64,000 nt of DNA. It comes from Tuwongella immobilis (GTDB lineage Bacteria > Planctomycetota > Planctomycetia > Gemmatales > Gemmataceae). Of the stretch, positions 16,958 through 25,211 are shown piece by piece (positions within the stretch are counted from its first letter, which is position 1; every line of letters begins with the position of its first letter). Under the pieces are notes generated by a model. That model saw only the letters and a program-made list of their open reading frames with translations. It made no database searches and was not told the origin of the DNA. Both the position numbers and the translations under genes were made by a program. The stretch lies in the NCBI RefSeq assembly GCF_901538355.1, contig NZ_LR593887.1:1402920-1466919 (forward strand), read 5' to 3'.

Positions 16958-18690
16958 CGATTTCCTGACGGCTTCTCAGTCGGTTGAGGGGGGATTGGAT
17001 CGGTCGGATTGACACTGGAATATCCCAGCGGCCTACCCGACGTGGTCACGGGCACCACCGAATCATCGGCAACCGCATCGGCAAATGGCTCCAACGCTCG
17101 CAGAAAATCGCCGATGGTCCGGTAGCGATGTTCGGGATGTCGTGAGAGTGCTCGCATGATGCTGTCGGACAATCCAACCGGAATCCGAGAAACTCGTTGA
17201 GCTAACGGTAGCGGATCGCTTTGAATCATCTGCAACAACTGTGCATTCAGCGGACCGTCGCGTGGTGTCACCGGTTGGCCGCAAATCATTTCGTACAAAC
17301 AGGATGCGATCGCATATTGATCCATCTCTGGGGTGCGCTCGGTGAAGCGATGAATGCACTCGGGAGCGATCAAATTGCGATGAATGGTTTCGCCATCGAG
17401 TGTGGACATTCCCGACGAATGCGTCAGTTCCAAGATCGGGAACAGACCGAACTCGGCTAACAGTAACGGGTTACGCGGATCACCATTGGCAAACAGCAAT
17501 TGATCGAGCGTGATTCCACCATGCGGAAGATCCAAGACATGGGCGATGGATAACGCTTGCAGGATCGGCAGAGTCCACGCCACAGCAACCGACGGCGGCA
17601 GCGGGCCATCTCGGGAGATGAGGCGGGCAACCGAGAGCGGATTCGGGACCGTCTCTCGGATCAAGGCGATGCGTTGTTCCAGTTGCATCACGCCCAGTAA
17701 CGCCAACAGGTTGGGATGCTGGATCTGCCGATAGGCGGCGATTCGCTGCAACGTGCTCACCACCCGCTCTCGAGGGATCTTCCCAACGGGGGTAATCAGC
17801 AGGATCGAAACCGGGTGATTATTGCTGGAATTCGTTGCGAGATAGCGGCGAACATTGGAGTTTGCGGAAGGTTCTTCCCGGAGGATGCGGTAGCCGGGCA
17901 CTGCCGGAAACTGCTTGTGCGGATGGTCGGGGATGGTGCTGGTGTCCATGCCCATCATGGTACTTTGGAAGGCGGCGTGGAATTCGATTTGCCGCATCCA
18001 GGCGGTTCGCACTTGCGGGAATCGCTGGGCGTACTCCTCGGCATTGGGCGAGTCGCCGCGTTTCTCCCGTTGGACGAATTCGTTATACATCAGATCGACG
18101 AGATACTCCGAATTCGTGGCCAAAAACGGCCAGCGATCGATCATGCGTTCGATCGAAAGGGGGCAATCGTGAATCCAGTACATGCTTTGCAGCTGAAGCA
18201 ATGTCTCGATCGTGGAATCATTCAATGTGACCGGGTCAGGTGGCAAGGTGGGCTGCGCAGCATCGCTTGCTCCCGTCTTGGATGCGGAATGGTGTGCCGC
18301 CAACGCCCCAGAATCGGGTTGCGACTTGGACATGGCAGCTTGGGCGGCTTGGGCGGCTTGGTTCCATTGCAGATGCGACGCGGGGGTCTTCAGACTGGTA
18401 TCCAGTCGGAATAGTGTTTGACCAATGCGGATCTCATCGCCATGGAATAGATCGGCAACTTGGATCTTCTGGCCGTTGACAAAGGTTCCATTCCGGCTGT
18501 CGAGATCGACCAATCGGCAGAGCGGATCGTTGAGTTCCAGCACAAAATGGAAGCGCGAGATAAACGGATCGGAAGCGGGAAGCGAGAAATGGGCCCGCGT
18601 CGATCGCCCGACCAGGAACAGGTCATGCGAGCGGAAGTCAAAGAACTTGTCTTTGTGCGGACCTTCGATCACTTGAAGGCGGATCGACAT
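16954..18690 (-). CDS. FHA domain protein with degenerate Ser/Thr kinase domain
   Basis: 578 residues from MSIRLQVIEGP, with GGAAGGA 12 bases upstream; a longer frame exists but lacks protein character. The FHA domain is at about residues 1-95 (LVGRS, SDPFISRFHFVLE, DLDSRNGTFVNG), the phosphothreonine-binding signature. After a linker, residues about 265-560 follow the order of a kinase domain, but key residues are missing: HPVSILLI has no VAIK lysine, HGGITLDQLLF replaces HRDxKPxN, and LAEFGLF replaces DFG. It is therefore probably a pseudokinase reading phospho-signals. A long segment (160-250) with WPFLATNSEYLVDLMYNEF and a conserved RRGDxPNxxEY-like motif is typical of planctomycete kinases. 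Coupled to ribD by a 4-base overlap. Confidence 0.8.
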   Translation of the reverse strand: MSIRLQVIEGPHKDKFFDFRSHDLFLVGRSTRAHFSLPASDPFISRFHFVLELNDPLCRLVDLDSRNGTFVNGQKIQVADLFHGDEIRIGQTLFRLDTSLKTPASHLQWNQAAQAAQAAMSKSQPDSGALAAHHSASKTGASDAAQPTLPPDPVTLNDSTIETLLQLQSMYWIHDCPLSIERMIDRWPFLATNSEYLVDLMYNEFVQREKRGDSPNAEEYAQRFPQVRTAWMRQIEFHAAFQSTMMGMDTSTIPDHPHKQFPAVPGYRILREEPSANSNVRRYLATNSSNNHPVSILLITPVGKIPRERVVSTLQRIAAYRQIQHPNLLALLGVMQLEQRIALIRETVPNPLSVARLISRDGPLPPSVAVAWTLPILQALSIAHVLDLPHGGITLDQLLFANGDPRNPLLLAEFGLFPILELTHSSGMSTLDGETIHRNLIAPECIHRFTERTPEMDQYAIASCLYEMICGQPVTPRDGPLNAQLLQMIQSDPLPLAQRVSRIPVGLSDSIMRALSRHPEHRYRTIGDFLRALEPFADAVADDSVVPVTTSGRPLGYSSVNPTDPIPPQPTEKPSGNR

Positions 18691-18844
18691 TCCAAGAATC
18701 CTTCCCGAAGATTGGGTAGCGGGTGGCTCCTTGAACCCCGAAATTATGCGGACGATCGTATGAATTGTGATCGCACGATCATAATAGAGCAAAGCGTCCA
18801 ATTTTCAAGGATAAATCAGCAATTTTCGGATTCTTGTGACAAAA

Positions 18845-20197
18845 TTAAGCGAAGACATCCAAAATCGGCTTGCCATTCGCAATTGGAAACGGCCGATTCA
18901 GGCGATCTCGGATATGCGTATCCGAAGCGATGCCCAGCGCTTCGAACATGCTTGCGGCAATGTCGCCGGGGGTGACCAAGCCGCTGGCAGGGTAGGCACC
19001 TTGTTTGTCCGATGATCCGTAGACCATTCCCGGCTTCGTTCCACCACCTGCCAGTAAAACGGTGTAGCACTGCGGCCAGTGATCGCGGCCCGCCAGTTTG
19101 TTGATGCGCGGCGTCCGTCCAAATTCACCCATCCAGACAACTAATGTCGAATCGAGCAAGCCGCGGTCATCCAAATCTTCCAAAAATGCGGAAACGGCTT
19201 GATCGGTGAGCGGGAGCAAATGCTTCTTCAGAATCGGGTCCATGGGTTGATTGTTGAACCCGTGCGTATCCCAACCGCTGGTGCCACCGATACTTGGGGA
19301 TAAGTAGACATTCAGAAATTTTGCTCCCGCTTCCACCAATCGCCGGGCCAACAGACACGATTGGCCATAGGTGGTGCGACCGTAGCGATCGCGGAGCGCA
19401 GCCGGCTCGCTGGAAAGATCAAACGCCTTTCGTAGCCCCGGCGAGGTGAGCATCGACACGGCTCGCTGAACCGATTCGTCCATCCCCTGGGCCAGCGCGG
19501 AGGTCTCCAGCAGCTTCGATTGCTCGTCGAGCAGGCGCATGACCTGCGTGCGCGATTCCAACCGATCCAAGGTCAAGTGCTGGGGGAGTGTCAATTCCGG
19601 CAGGCGGAAATCGGGTGAATTCGGATCTTGCGTGAAAAACAGCGGATTATGCTTCTTGCCCAAGAAACTCGCATGTTGGCCGGGAGTGATCGATCCATCC
19701 CGAAGGACATACGGGTATGAGACAAAGCTCGGCACACCGGGCCGGGCCGGAGACAAATGATCGACCACCGAACCAAACGCGGGGAACAGATCAAGCGTAT
19801 CCCGAAGTCGAATATCATCGACTGGCGGGGTGTATCCGCTCAGGCTGACATAGGCAGCCGAGTTGTGATTCTTCATCGTGTGCTGCACACTGCGAATGAG
19901 TGTGTAGCGATGGGCGAGTTTTGCCAGGCGCGGCAGCATCTCACAGACGAAAGTGCCGGGAACACTCGACGAAATGGGTTTGAAACTACCGCGAATTTCT
20001 GCCGGGGCATCCGGCTTCATATCGAATGTTTCGTACTGCGAAGGACCGCCAAATTGATGGAGGTAAACCACTGATTTGGCGGTGGCGCGGCGGGAGCGTG
20101 GCTGAATGCTCTCCGCCTGCAGCAGGCCGGGGAGCGTCATGCCGCCCAGCATGGTGCCGCCGAGTTGCAAGAGATGCCGTCGATGAAGCGGTTGCAT
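18845..20197 (-). CDS. DUF1501 protein, Tat-exported
   Basis: 450 residues from MQPLHRRHLLQLGG; GGGGGCG precedes the start. The RRHLLQLGG start is a twin-arginine-like signal. The body shows the sulfatase-like DUF1501 features: VVYLHQFGGPSQYETFDMKPD, SVQHTMKNHNSAAYVSLSGY, GWDTHGFNN, LVVWMGEFGRTPRIN and GRDHWPQCYTVLLAGGGTKPGMVYG. DUF1501 proteins belong to the alkaline-phosphatase-like group; activity is not established. It lies 39 bases after the DUF1549/DUF1553 gene, the usual planctomycete pairing. Confidence 0.88.
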   Translation of the reverse strand: MQPLHRRHLLQLGGTMLGGMTLPGLLQAESIQPRSRRATAKSVVYLHQFGGPSQYETFDMKPDAPAEIRGSFKPISSSVPGTFVCEMLPRLAKLAHRYTLIRSVQHTMKNHNSAAYVSLSGYTPPVDDIRLRDTLDLFPAFGSVVDHLSPARPGVPSFVSYPYVLRDGSITPGQHASFLGKKHNPLFFTQDPNSPDFRLPELTLPQHLTLDRLESRTQVMRLLDEQSKLLETSALAQGMDESVQRAVSMLTSPGLRKAFDLSSEPAALRDRYGRTTYGQSCLLARRLVEAGAKFLNVYLSPSIGGTSGWDTHGFNNQPMDPILKKHLLPLTDQAVSAFLEDLDDRGLLDSTLVVWMGEFGRTPRINKLAGRDHWPQCYTVLLAGGGTKPGMVYGSSDKQGAYPASGLVTPGDIAASMFEALGIASDTHIRDRLNRPFPIANGKPILDVFA

Positions 20198-20236
20198 AGT
20201 TCGCCCCCTGATGGTGGTAGTCATACTGGAGTTCGT

Positions 20237-22474
20237 TCATCGACGCAACAAAAATTCCTTGCAGTTGAGAATTCCCCAGACTGTATCCTCCCATGCCTTG
20301 CGACGATCGGTCGATTCGGCAATCTGGCGCAGGATCGCCCGCTCTTCGATGTCGCTCGGACGACGGGACAGGGCAGATAACATGATGGTATGCAAGATCG
20401 TGCGATCGTCTTGGCCGGCTTCCAGGAGTTTGCCCAGGCGATTGTCCGGTCGTTGGAGTTGCTCATCGAGCCATTCCCCGGACAGAAATTGGAACGCTTG
20501 CAAGATGCCGGGATCGTCGCTGCGTTCGCAATCGCAGGTGAGCAATCGATCGGGTTGACCGAATACCCGCAAAAATCGCTCGGCGGAATTGAGCGGTTTG
20601 TTGCGACCGGGAAATCGCGGAGCGGCCACTTGCACGGCGCGAATCGATTTCGGATACCCCGCGAATCGGGGCGAAACGCCCAGCACCTGCGACACCGCAT
20701 CCATCAGCGGCTCCGCGGCGATGGGGCGGGGGCGGGCATGCGATTCGTACCAATCGTCATTGGCATTCACGGCATTGGGCAGCGACGACAATTGATAGGT
20801 TTGCGAAGTGACGATGGTGCGAATGAGCGGCTTCAGGCGATGGCCATGTTTCGCGAAATCCGCCGCAAGCCATTCCAGGACATCGGGATGCGACGCAGGA
20901 TTGGACAAGCGGAAATCATCATTCGGTTCGACGAGTCCGCGACCGAACAGTGCCGACCAGACCCGATTGACCTGCGCCTTGGCGAAGAACGGATTGCTGG
21001 GCTGTCGCAGCCAAGCGGCCAGCGCTTGCAGCCGATCTTCGCCCGGTTGAGCCGTCCAATTCGGGCCACCCAGGAATTTCGGCGGAGTTGGATTCTTCGT
21101 GCGTGGGTGCGGCCATTCGCTGGTGCGGTCCAAGTAGACGATTTGCTCGCCAACGAATTCGTGCGTGTCGAGCGTATCGCGGCGGTTGTTGGACAGCACC
21201 CGATACTGCACCTGACTGAAGAAGGCCGTGAATTGATGATATTCGTCTTGTGTCCATTGATCAAACGGGTGATTGTGACAGCGGGCACACTGCAACCGCA
21301 CCCCCAGGAACAATTGGGCGACGGATTCAGCTCGGGTCATCGGATCGCGGAGCGAGCGATACAGGTTGGCGGCGGGGGATTCGTAGGTGCTGCCGCGACC
21401 GCTGACCAACTCGGCGGCGAATTCCGTCAGTGGGCGATCGGCGGCGAGTTGTGCGCGAATCCAGGCATGGAAGACTCGCACGCCTTTGGAATCGAGGGCT
21501 TTTTCTTCGTTTCGCAGAATATCCGACCATCGCATGGCCCAATAATCGGCGAAGGCATCGGAAGCAAGTAGCCGATCAACCCACTTCTCGCGTTTGTTGG
21601 GCGAGGCATCGGCCAAAAATGTCGTGGCCTCATTCGCAGTCGGCAGTCGGCCGGTGAGGTCGAGCGTGACCCGTCGCAGAAACATCGCATCATCGCTGGG
21701 GGCCGAGGGTTGCAGCCGCATCGCCTCGAATCGGGCAAACACGCGCTGATCGATCGGCGAGGGCAGGCGTTCGGCATGCAGCGCGATGGGCGACCGCTCC
21801 GGCAGGAACGACAGCCGCACGGGAACTTGTTTCTCCAAGTATCGCACCAGCACCACCACATCGCCTGGTTGGATGCGTTGCACCAGCCCGGTCGGTGTGA
21901 CCTTCACCAGACCTTCTTGCGATAATTCGCTGACGGCCAGCCGGGTGACATCGCGGGTGAGTCCATCCGCGAAGCGAGCGGTGACGGAAAGCTGCACCGA
22001 GTCGATCGAATCGGTCAGGATTTGTTCGCGTGGCGTGACGGTCAGGCTGGTGAGTGCGGGCAGGGTGACCGGATCATCGGGGCAGCCAGCGGCAATCCAG
22101 CGGCGCAGAATGGCGACTTCCGGCGTGGTGGGAGCGAATCGCACTCCGCCTTCGTGGGGGACGCCGCCCATCGTCTTGAGAATCAGCAGCGATTGATCGG
22201 GGTGCAGCGGATCGGTGCGGCGGGCCAAGCCTTCTCGGGTGAGCGTGACAAAATCGGTGGCGGGATCTTCGCCCCGCAGGCTGAGTTTCAGTCCGCCTTT
22301 GCCGTTGAGATTGCCATGACAGGCACCTTGATTGCAGCCACCGCGTGCCAATACGGCCATGACTTCGCGGCGAAACGAGGGGACCGAATCGGCGGCGAGT
22401 GTCGGTGCGGTCAGCAGCAGGAAGGTGCCGCAGGCAAATGCGAAGCGGATGGCCAGATGCGTGGCAGCGCGCAT
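20237..22474 (-). CDS. DUF1549/DUF1553 protein with CX4CH N-terminal motif
   Basis: 745 residues from MRAATHLAIRF, which starts a signal peptide ending TAPTLAADS; GAGAGGG lies upstream. The N-terminal domain carries GGCNQGACHGNLNGKGGLKLSL, a CX4CH variant rather than the standard CXXCH haem motif, followed by DPLHPDQSLLILK. An Ig-like segment (residues about 180-260) leads to DUF1549 ([19 protein letters not shown]) and DUF1553 (RCHNHPFDQWTQDEYHQF, RVWSALFGRGLVEPNDDFR, SQTYQLSS). Such proteins are exported and accompany DUF1501; the function is unknown, with electron transfer or polymer processing as untested ideas. First gene of the pair. Confidence 0.88.
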   Translation of the reverse strand: MRAATHLAIRFAFACGTFLLLTAPTLAADSVPSFRREVMAVLARGGCNQGACHGNLNGKGGLKLSLRGEDPATDFVTLTREGLARRTDPLHPDQSLLILKTMGGVPHEGGVRFAPTTPEVAILRRWIAAGCPDDPVTLPALTSLTVTPREQILTDSIDSVQLSVTARFADGLTRDVTRLAVSELSQEGLVKVTPTGLVQRIQPGDVVVLVRYLEKQVPVRLSFLPERSPIALHAERLPSPIDQRVFARFEAMRLQPSAPSDDAMFLRRVTLDLTGRLPTANEATTFLADASPNKREKWVDRLLASDAFADYWAMRWSDILRNEEKALDSKGVRVFHAWIRAQLAADRPLTEFAAELVSGRGSTYESPAANLYRSLRDPMTRAESVAQLFLGVRLQCARCHNHPFDQWTQDEYHQFTAFFSQVQYRVLSNNRRDTLDTHEFVGEQIVYLDRTSEWPHPRTKNPTPPKFLGGPNWTAQPGEDRLQALAAWLRQPSNPFFAKAQVNRVWSALFGRGLVEPNDDFRLSNPASHPDVLEWLAADFAKHGHRLKPLIRTIVTSQTYQLSSLPNAVNANDDWYESHARPRPIAAEPLMDAVSQVLGVSPRFAGYPKSIRAVQVAAPRFPGRNKPLNSAERFLRVFGQPDRLLTCDCERSDDPGILQAFQFLSGEWLDEQLQRPDNRLGKLLEAGQDDRTILHTIMLSALSRRPSDIEERAILRQIAESTDRRKAWEDTVWGILNCKEFLLRR

Positions 22475-22654
22475 GGGTCCGACCCTCTCAGTGGTAGGAT
22501 GGTTTAGCAGTTGACAATAGTGTCGCATGATTTCTCCACCAATGCAACCAATCAACCGTCGAGAATCCATCTGCCTCATGGCTTGCGTTTGGCAACTCAT
22601 CCGATTAGGTTGAATCGGCTTTTGTTCGGAGCCGAAACTTCAGGGAACGATGGC

Positions 22655-24955
22655 ATGATTTTAGGACGTTGGTTGGTGCTTGTCCTGGCGCTGAGCGCGA
22701 CCGTCGCATTGGCCCAGACGAAACCGCCGGGCAAGCGAAATTTGGGAAAATTCGAATCGCCCCCGACGGTGAGCATGCTCGCGGCGATGCTCTTGGGCGA
22801 TCCCCAGCTTCAAGCCGAACTCAAACTCACCTCCGAGCAACGGCTCAAACTGCGGTCCACCACCGAGACCGGCTTTGCCAATTATGTCAACGCGGGACTT
22901 CAACCCAAACAGCGCGAAGTGCTGGACAGCAAGCAGACGGAATCATTGACCTCTGTGCTGCAACCCGCGCAGTGGGAACGACTTCAGGAAATCACACGGT
23001 CAGAATTGGCACGTCGCGTCACCGGCCCGGCCGCAATCGCCAGCGATGCCAAAATCGTGGCAGAATTGAAATTGACTCCCGAACAGGTGAGCAAACTCAA
23101 AGACAATCAGCCAATCGCCGAGGTGTTGACCGAATCGCAGCGCGAAGTGTGGGCGAAATTGTGCGGTAAACCGATGCTGCCTCGCCCCAAGATCCCCTTC
23201 GGAGCGAATGTGCAAGGGCAAATGCCCATGTTCCGATTGCCGGAATCGTTGGGATCGTTCCTGACGGACGCCTGGGAACAGGAATTGCAGCTGACCGAAG
23301 CCCAACTCCAACGATTGGTGACAATTCTGGAACAATGGTTGGATCTGTTCCCCGATGCGAATTACGACCTACTGCGGACTCGTGAAACGGAATTGCTCCA
23401 AGCGTGCGAAGCGGTGCTGACCGAGACGCAACTGCGGCGGTATCTGCAAATGAAGCGTCGCATGGAGATGCAAGGATTATCGCGTGGCTACTCCGCACCA
23501 TCGGAACCGGTGATCTTCAAACCCGTCCTGGACGAATTGCAATTGACCCCCGCTCAGAAACAACAGCGGGAAAAACTGCTCGATGCGTACTTGAAGCAAG
23601 TCAATGAGTTGGTTCGCTCGGATACTCCGGTGAAGGAAGTGGGCAAACTTTCGGAAGAAGCCTGGGGGAAAACGCGTCAACAACTGTTGGCGATATTCAC
23701 ACCGGAACAGAACCAACGGATCACCGAATTATTCGGTCCACCCCTTCGCCCCGAACTCGATCGCGGACTGATGACGCCGCTTTATCCGGAGTTGTTGTGG
23801 GCGCGTCCGGAAAAAACATACCTGCCGCCGTTGTTGGCGAACTTGGCCGTGTCGCCGTATTTCGAGTTGGAGCCGCCTGTGACGGACGCTCAGCGCAAGG
23901 CGATCTCCGATGCGCTGCTGCGGACGTATCCTCGGGTGCCGCCGTTCAACGAGTTTGCGCCGATGTCCCCGGAACAGGCGAAAGCCAACGCCGAAGTCAT
24001 GAGCAAACAATTGGCCGCGACACTCAGCGAAGCCCAATTGATGCGTGCCAAAGAGGCCCTCTACCGTCAATATGTGCAATCATCGATGAATGCGCCACTC
24101 TCCGCGCAGGTCTTCGCCATCGAAGAGCTGATGGCCCCCTTGAAATTGACCGCCGCTCAGGAAACCCGCATCCGTCGCGGCGCACGCTTCGGAAGTGTCC
24201 TGACCGACGAGCAGAAAGCATTGGTGGCGACGCTCAGCGGCAAACCCGTTCCATTGGTCAAGCCAAAGCCAATGCCGGGCGGACCGGCGGTGGTTCCGCA
24301 ACCGCGCGGATTACCACCGGGCTGGGCGAAGGATCAGAGTTTTTCTGCGGCCATTGGCAGCGTGGAATTGCAGCAACTGCGCATCATCAACCATCCGGAT
24401 ATCGAAGCGGAATTGAAAGTCACCGCCGAACAGCGCAAAGCATTGCAGGAACTTGCCGTGCAAGCCAGCCGCACCTTGCCGCAACGCAATCAGGGGCAAG
24501 AAAAATATCGTGCCGACTCCGAAAAGCAGGTGGAACGCTACTATGGCCCGCTGTCGAAAATTCTGACCCCCGAGCAGAATCGTCGCTGGCGACAAATCGC
24601 CTTCCAGAAAATGGACATCGCCAATCGCGGGCTGGTTGGGCTGTTGGCATTGCGGCAGGTGCAATCGGCATTGAAGCTGTCGCCCGAACAGATTGCCGCC
24701 ATCACCGAACTGACGGAGAGCCGAAATCGCTTTCAGATCAGTCAGTCGTTGTATCAAGCGCAGAGTCGGGCGAAGGCCCAAGGGGGCCTCACGGCTGGAC
24801 CGTCGGAGGCGGACATCGATGCCATCTTCAATGTTCGCCTGCAACGGCTGCTCACCGCCGAGCAAGCCACGCAGTTGAAGGAATTGCTGGGGCCGCCGTA
24901 CAATCCGCCGCGTTACATGCAATTGGGCGGGGCGTTTGCCCAACCGCCGTTTTAA
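22655..24955 (+). CDS. Secreted protein with repeated LTxEQ-type motifs
   Basis: 766 residues from ATG 22655 (AGGGA upstream, signal peptide ending VALAQ). The protein is almost entirely helical and repeats a motif of the form xELxLTxEQxxxL at least seven times: ELKLTSEQRLKL, ELKLTPEQVSKL, ELQLTEAQLQRL, ELQLTPAQKQQ, PLKLTAAQETRI, ELKVTAEQRKAL and ALKLSPEQIAAI. Between them TPEQN(R/Q) segments recur. The motif recalls the LTxxQ helix-turn of Spy/CpxP periplasmic chaperones, but the size and repeat number differ. No catalytic residue is seen. Function unknown; an extracytoplasmic chaperone-like or scaffold role is only inference. Transcribed alone, upstream of the cas operon. Confidence 0.75.
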   Translation: MILGRWLVLVLALSATVALAQTKPPGKRNLGKFESPPTVSMLAAMLLGDPQLQAELKLTSEQRLKLRSTTETGFANYVNAGLQPKQREVLDSKQTESLTSVLQPAQWERLQEITRSELARRVTGPAAIASDAKIVAELKLTPEQVSKLKDNQPIAEVLTESQREVWAKLCGKPMLPRPKIPFGANVQGQMPMFRLPESLGSFLTDAWEQELQLTEAQLQRLVTILEQWLDLFPDANYDLLRTRETELLQACEAVLTETQLRRYLQMKRRMEMQGLSRGYSAPSEPVIFKPVLDELQLTPAQKQQREKLLDAYLKQVNELVRSDTPVKEVGKLSEEAWGKTRQQLLAIFTPEQNQRITELFGPPLRPELDRGLMTPLYPELLWARPEKTYLPPLLANLAVSPYFELEPPVTDAQRKAISDALLRTYPRVPPFNEFAPMSPEQAKANAEVMSKQLAATLSEAQLMRAKEALYRQYVQSSMNAPLSAQVFAIEELMAPLKLTAAQETRIRRGARFGSVLTDEQKALVATLSGKPVPLVKPKPMPGGPAVVPQPRGLPPGWAKDQSFSAAIGSVELQQLRIINHPDIEAELKVTAEQRKALQELAVQASRTLPQRNQGQEKYRADSEKQVERYYGPLSKILTPEQNRRWRQIAFQKMDIANRGLVGLLALRQVQSALKLSPEQIAAITELTESRNRFQISQSLYQAQSRAKAQGGLTAGPSEADIDAIFNVRLQRLLTAEQATQLKELLGPPYNPPRYMQLGGAFAQPPF

Positions 24956-25211
24956 GGTGCCGTGGAATTCGGCATCGAATTCCAGAACCAATATCGTCGT
25001 AACTCATTCGCCGAGTGGTGGTTGCGGAAGCATTCCGCGGCTCCCCTCGGCGATTGTCATTTCCAGCCGAATCACTCGATCGAATCTTTTATCGATTTCG
25101 TTGTCACAAGCAATCGTTCAGACTCGTATCTTGGTGCAGTGCGATCGAGTGACGATCCAATCGAATAGCAAGACGGCGATGCAGGTCGTCGGAATCATTT
25201 GAGTATGAGCG
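24956..25211. other. Intergenic region before the cas operon
   Basis: 256 bases. A hairpin TGGAATTCG-gcat-CGAATTCCA (24963-24984) sits just after the stop codon of the repeat protein, without a clear T-run. A TTGTCA hexamer at 25101-25106 could be part of the cas promoter, but no good -10 partner was found. There are no CRISPR repeats here. Confidence 0.6.
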
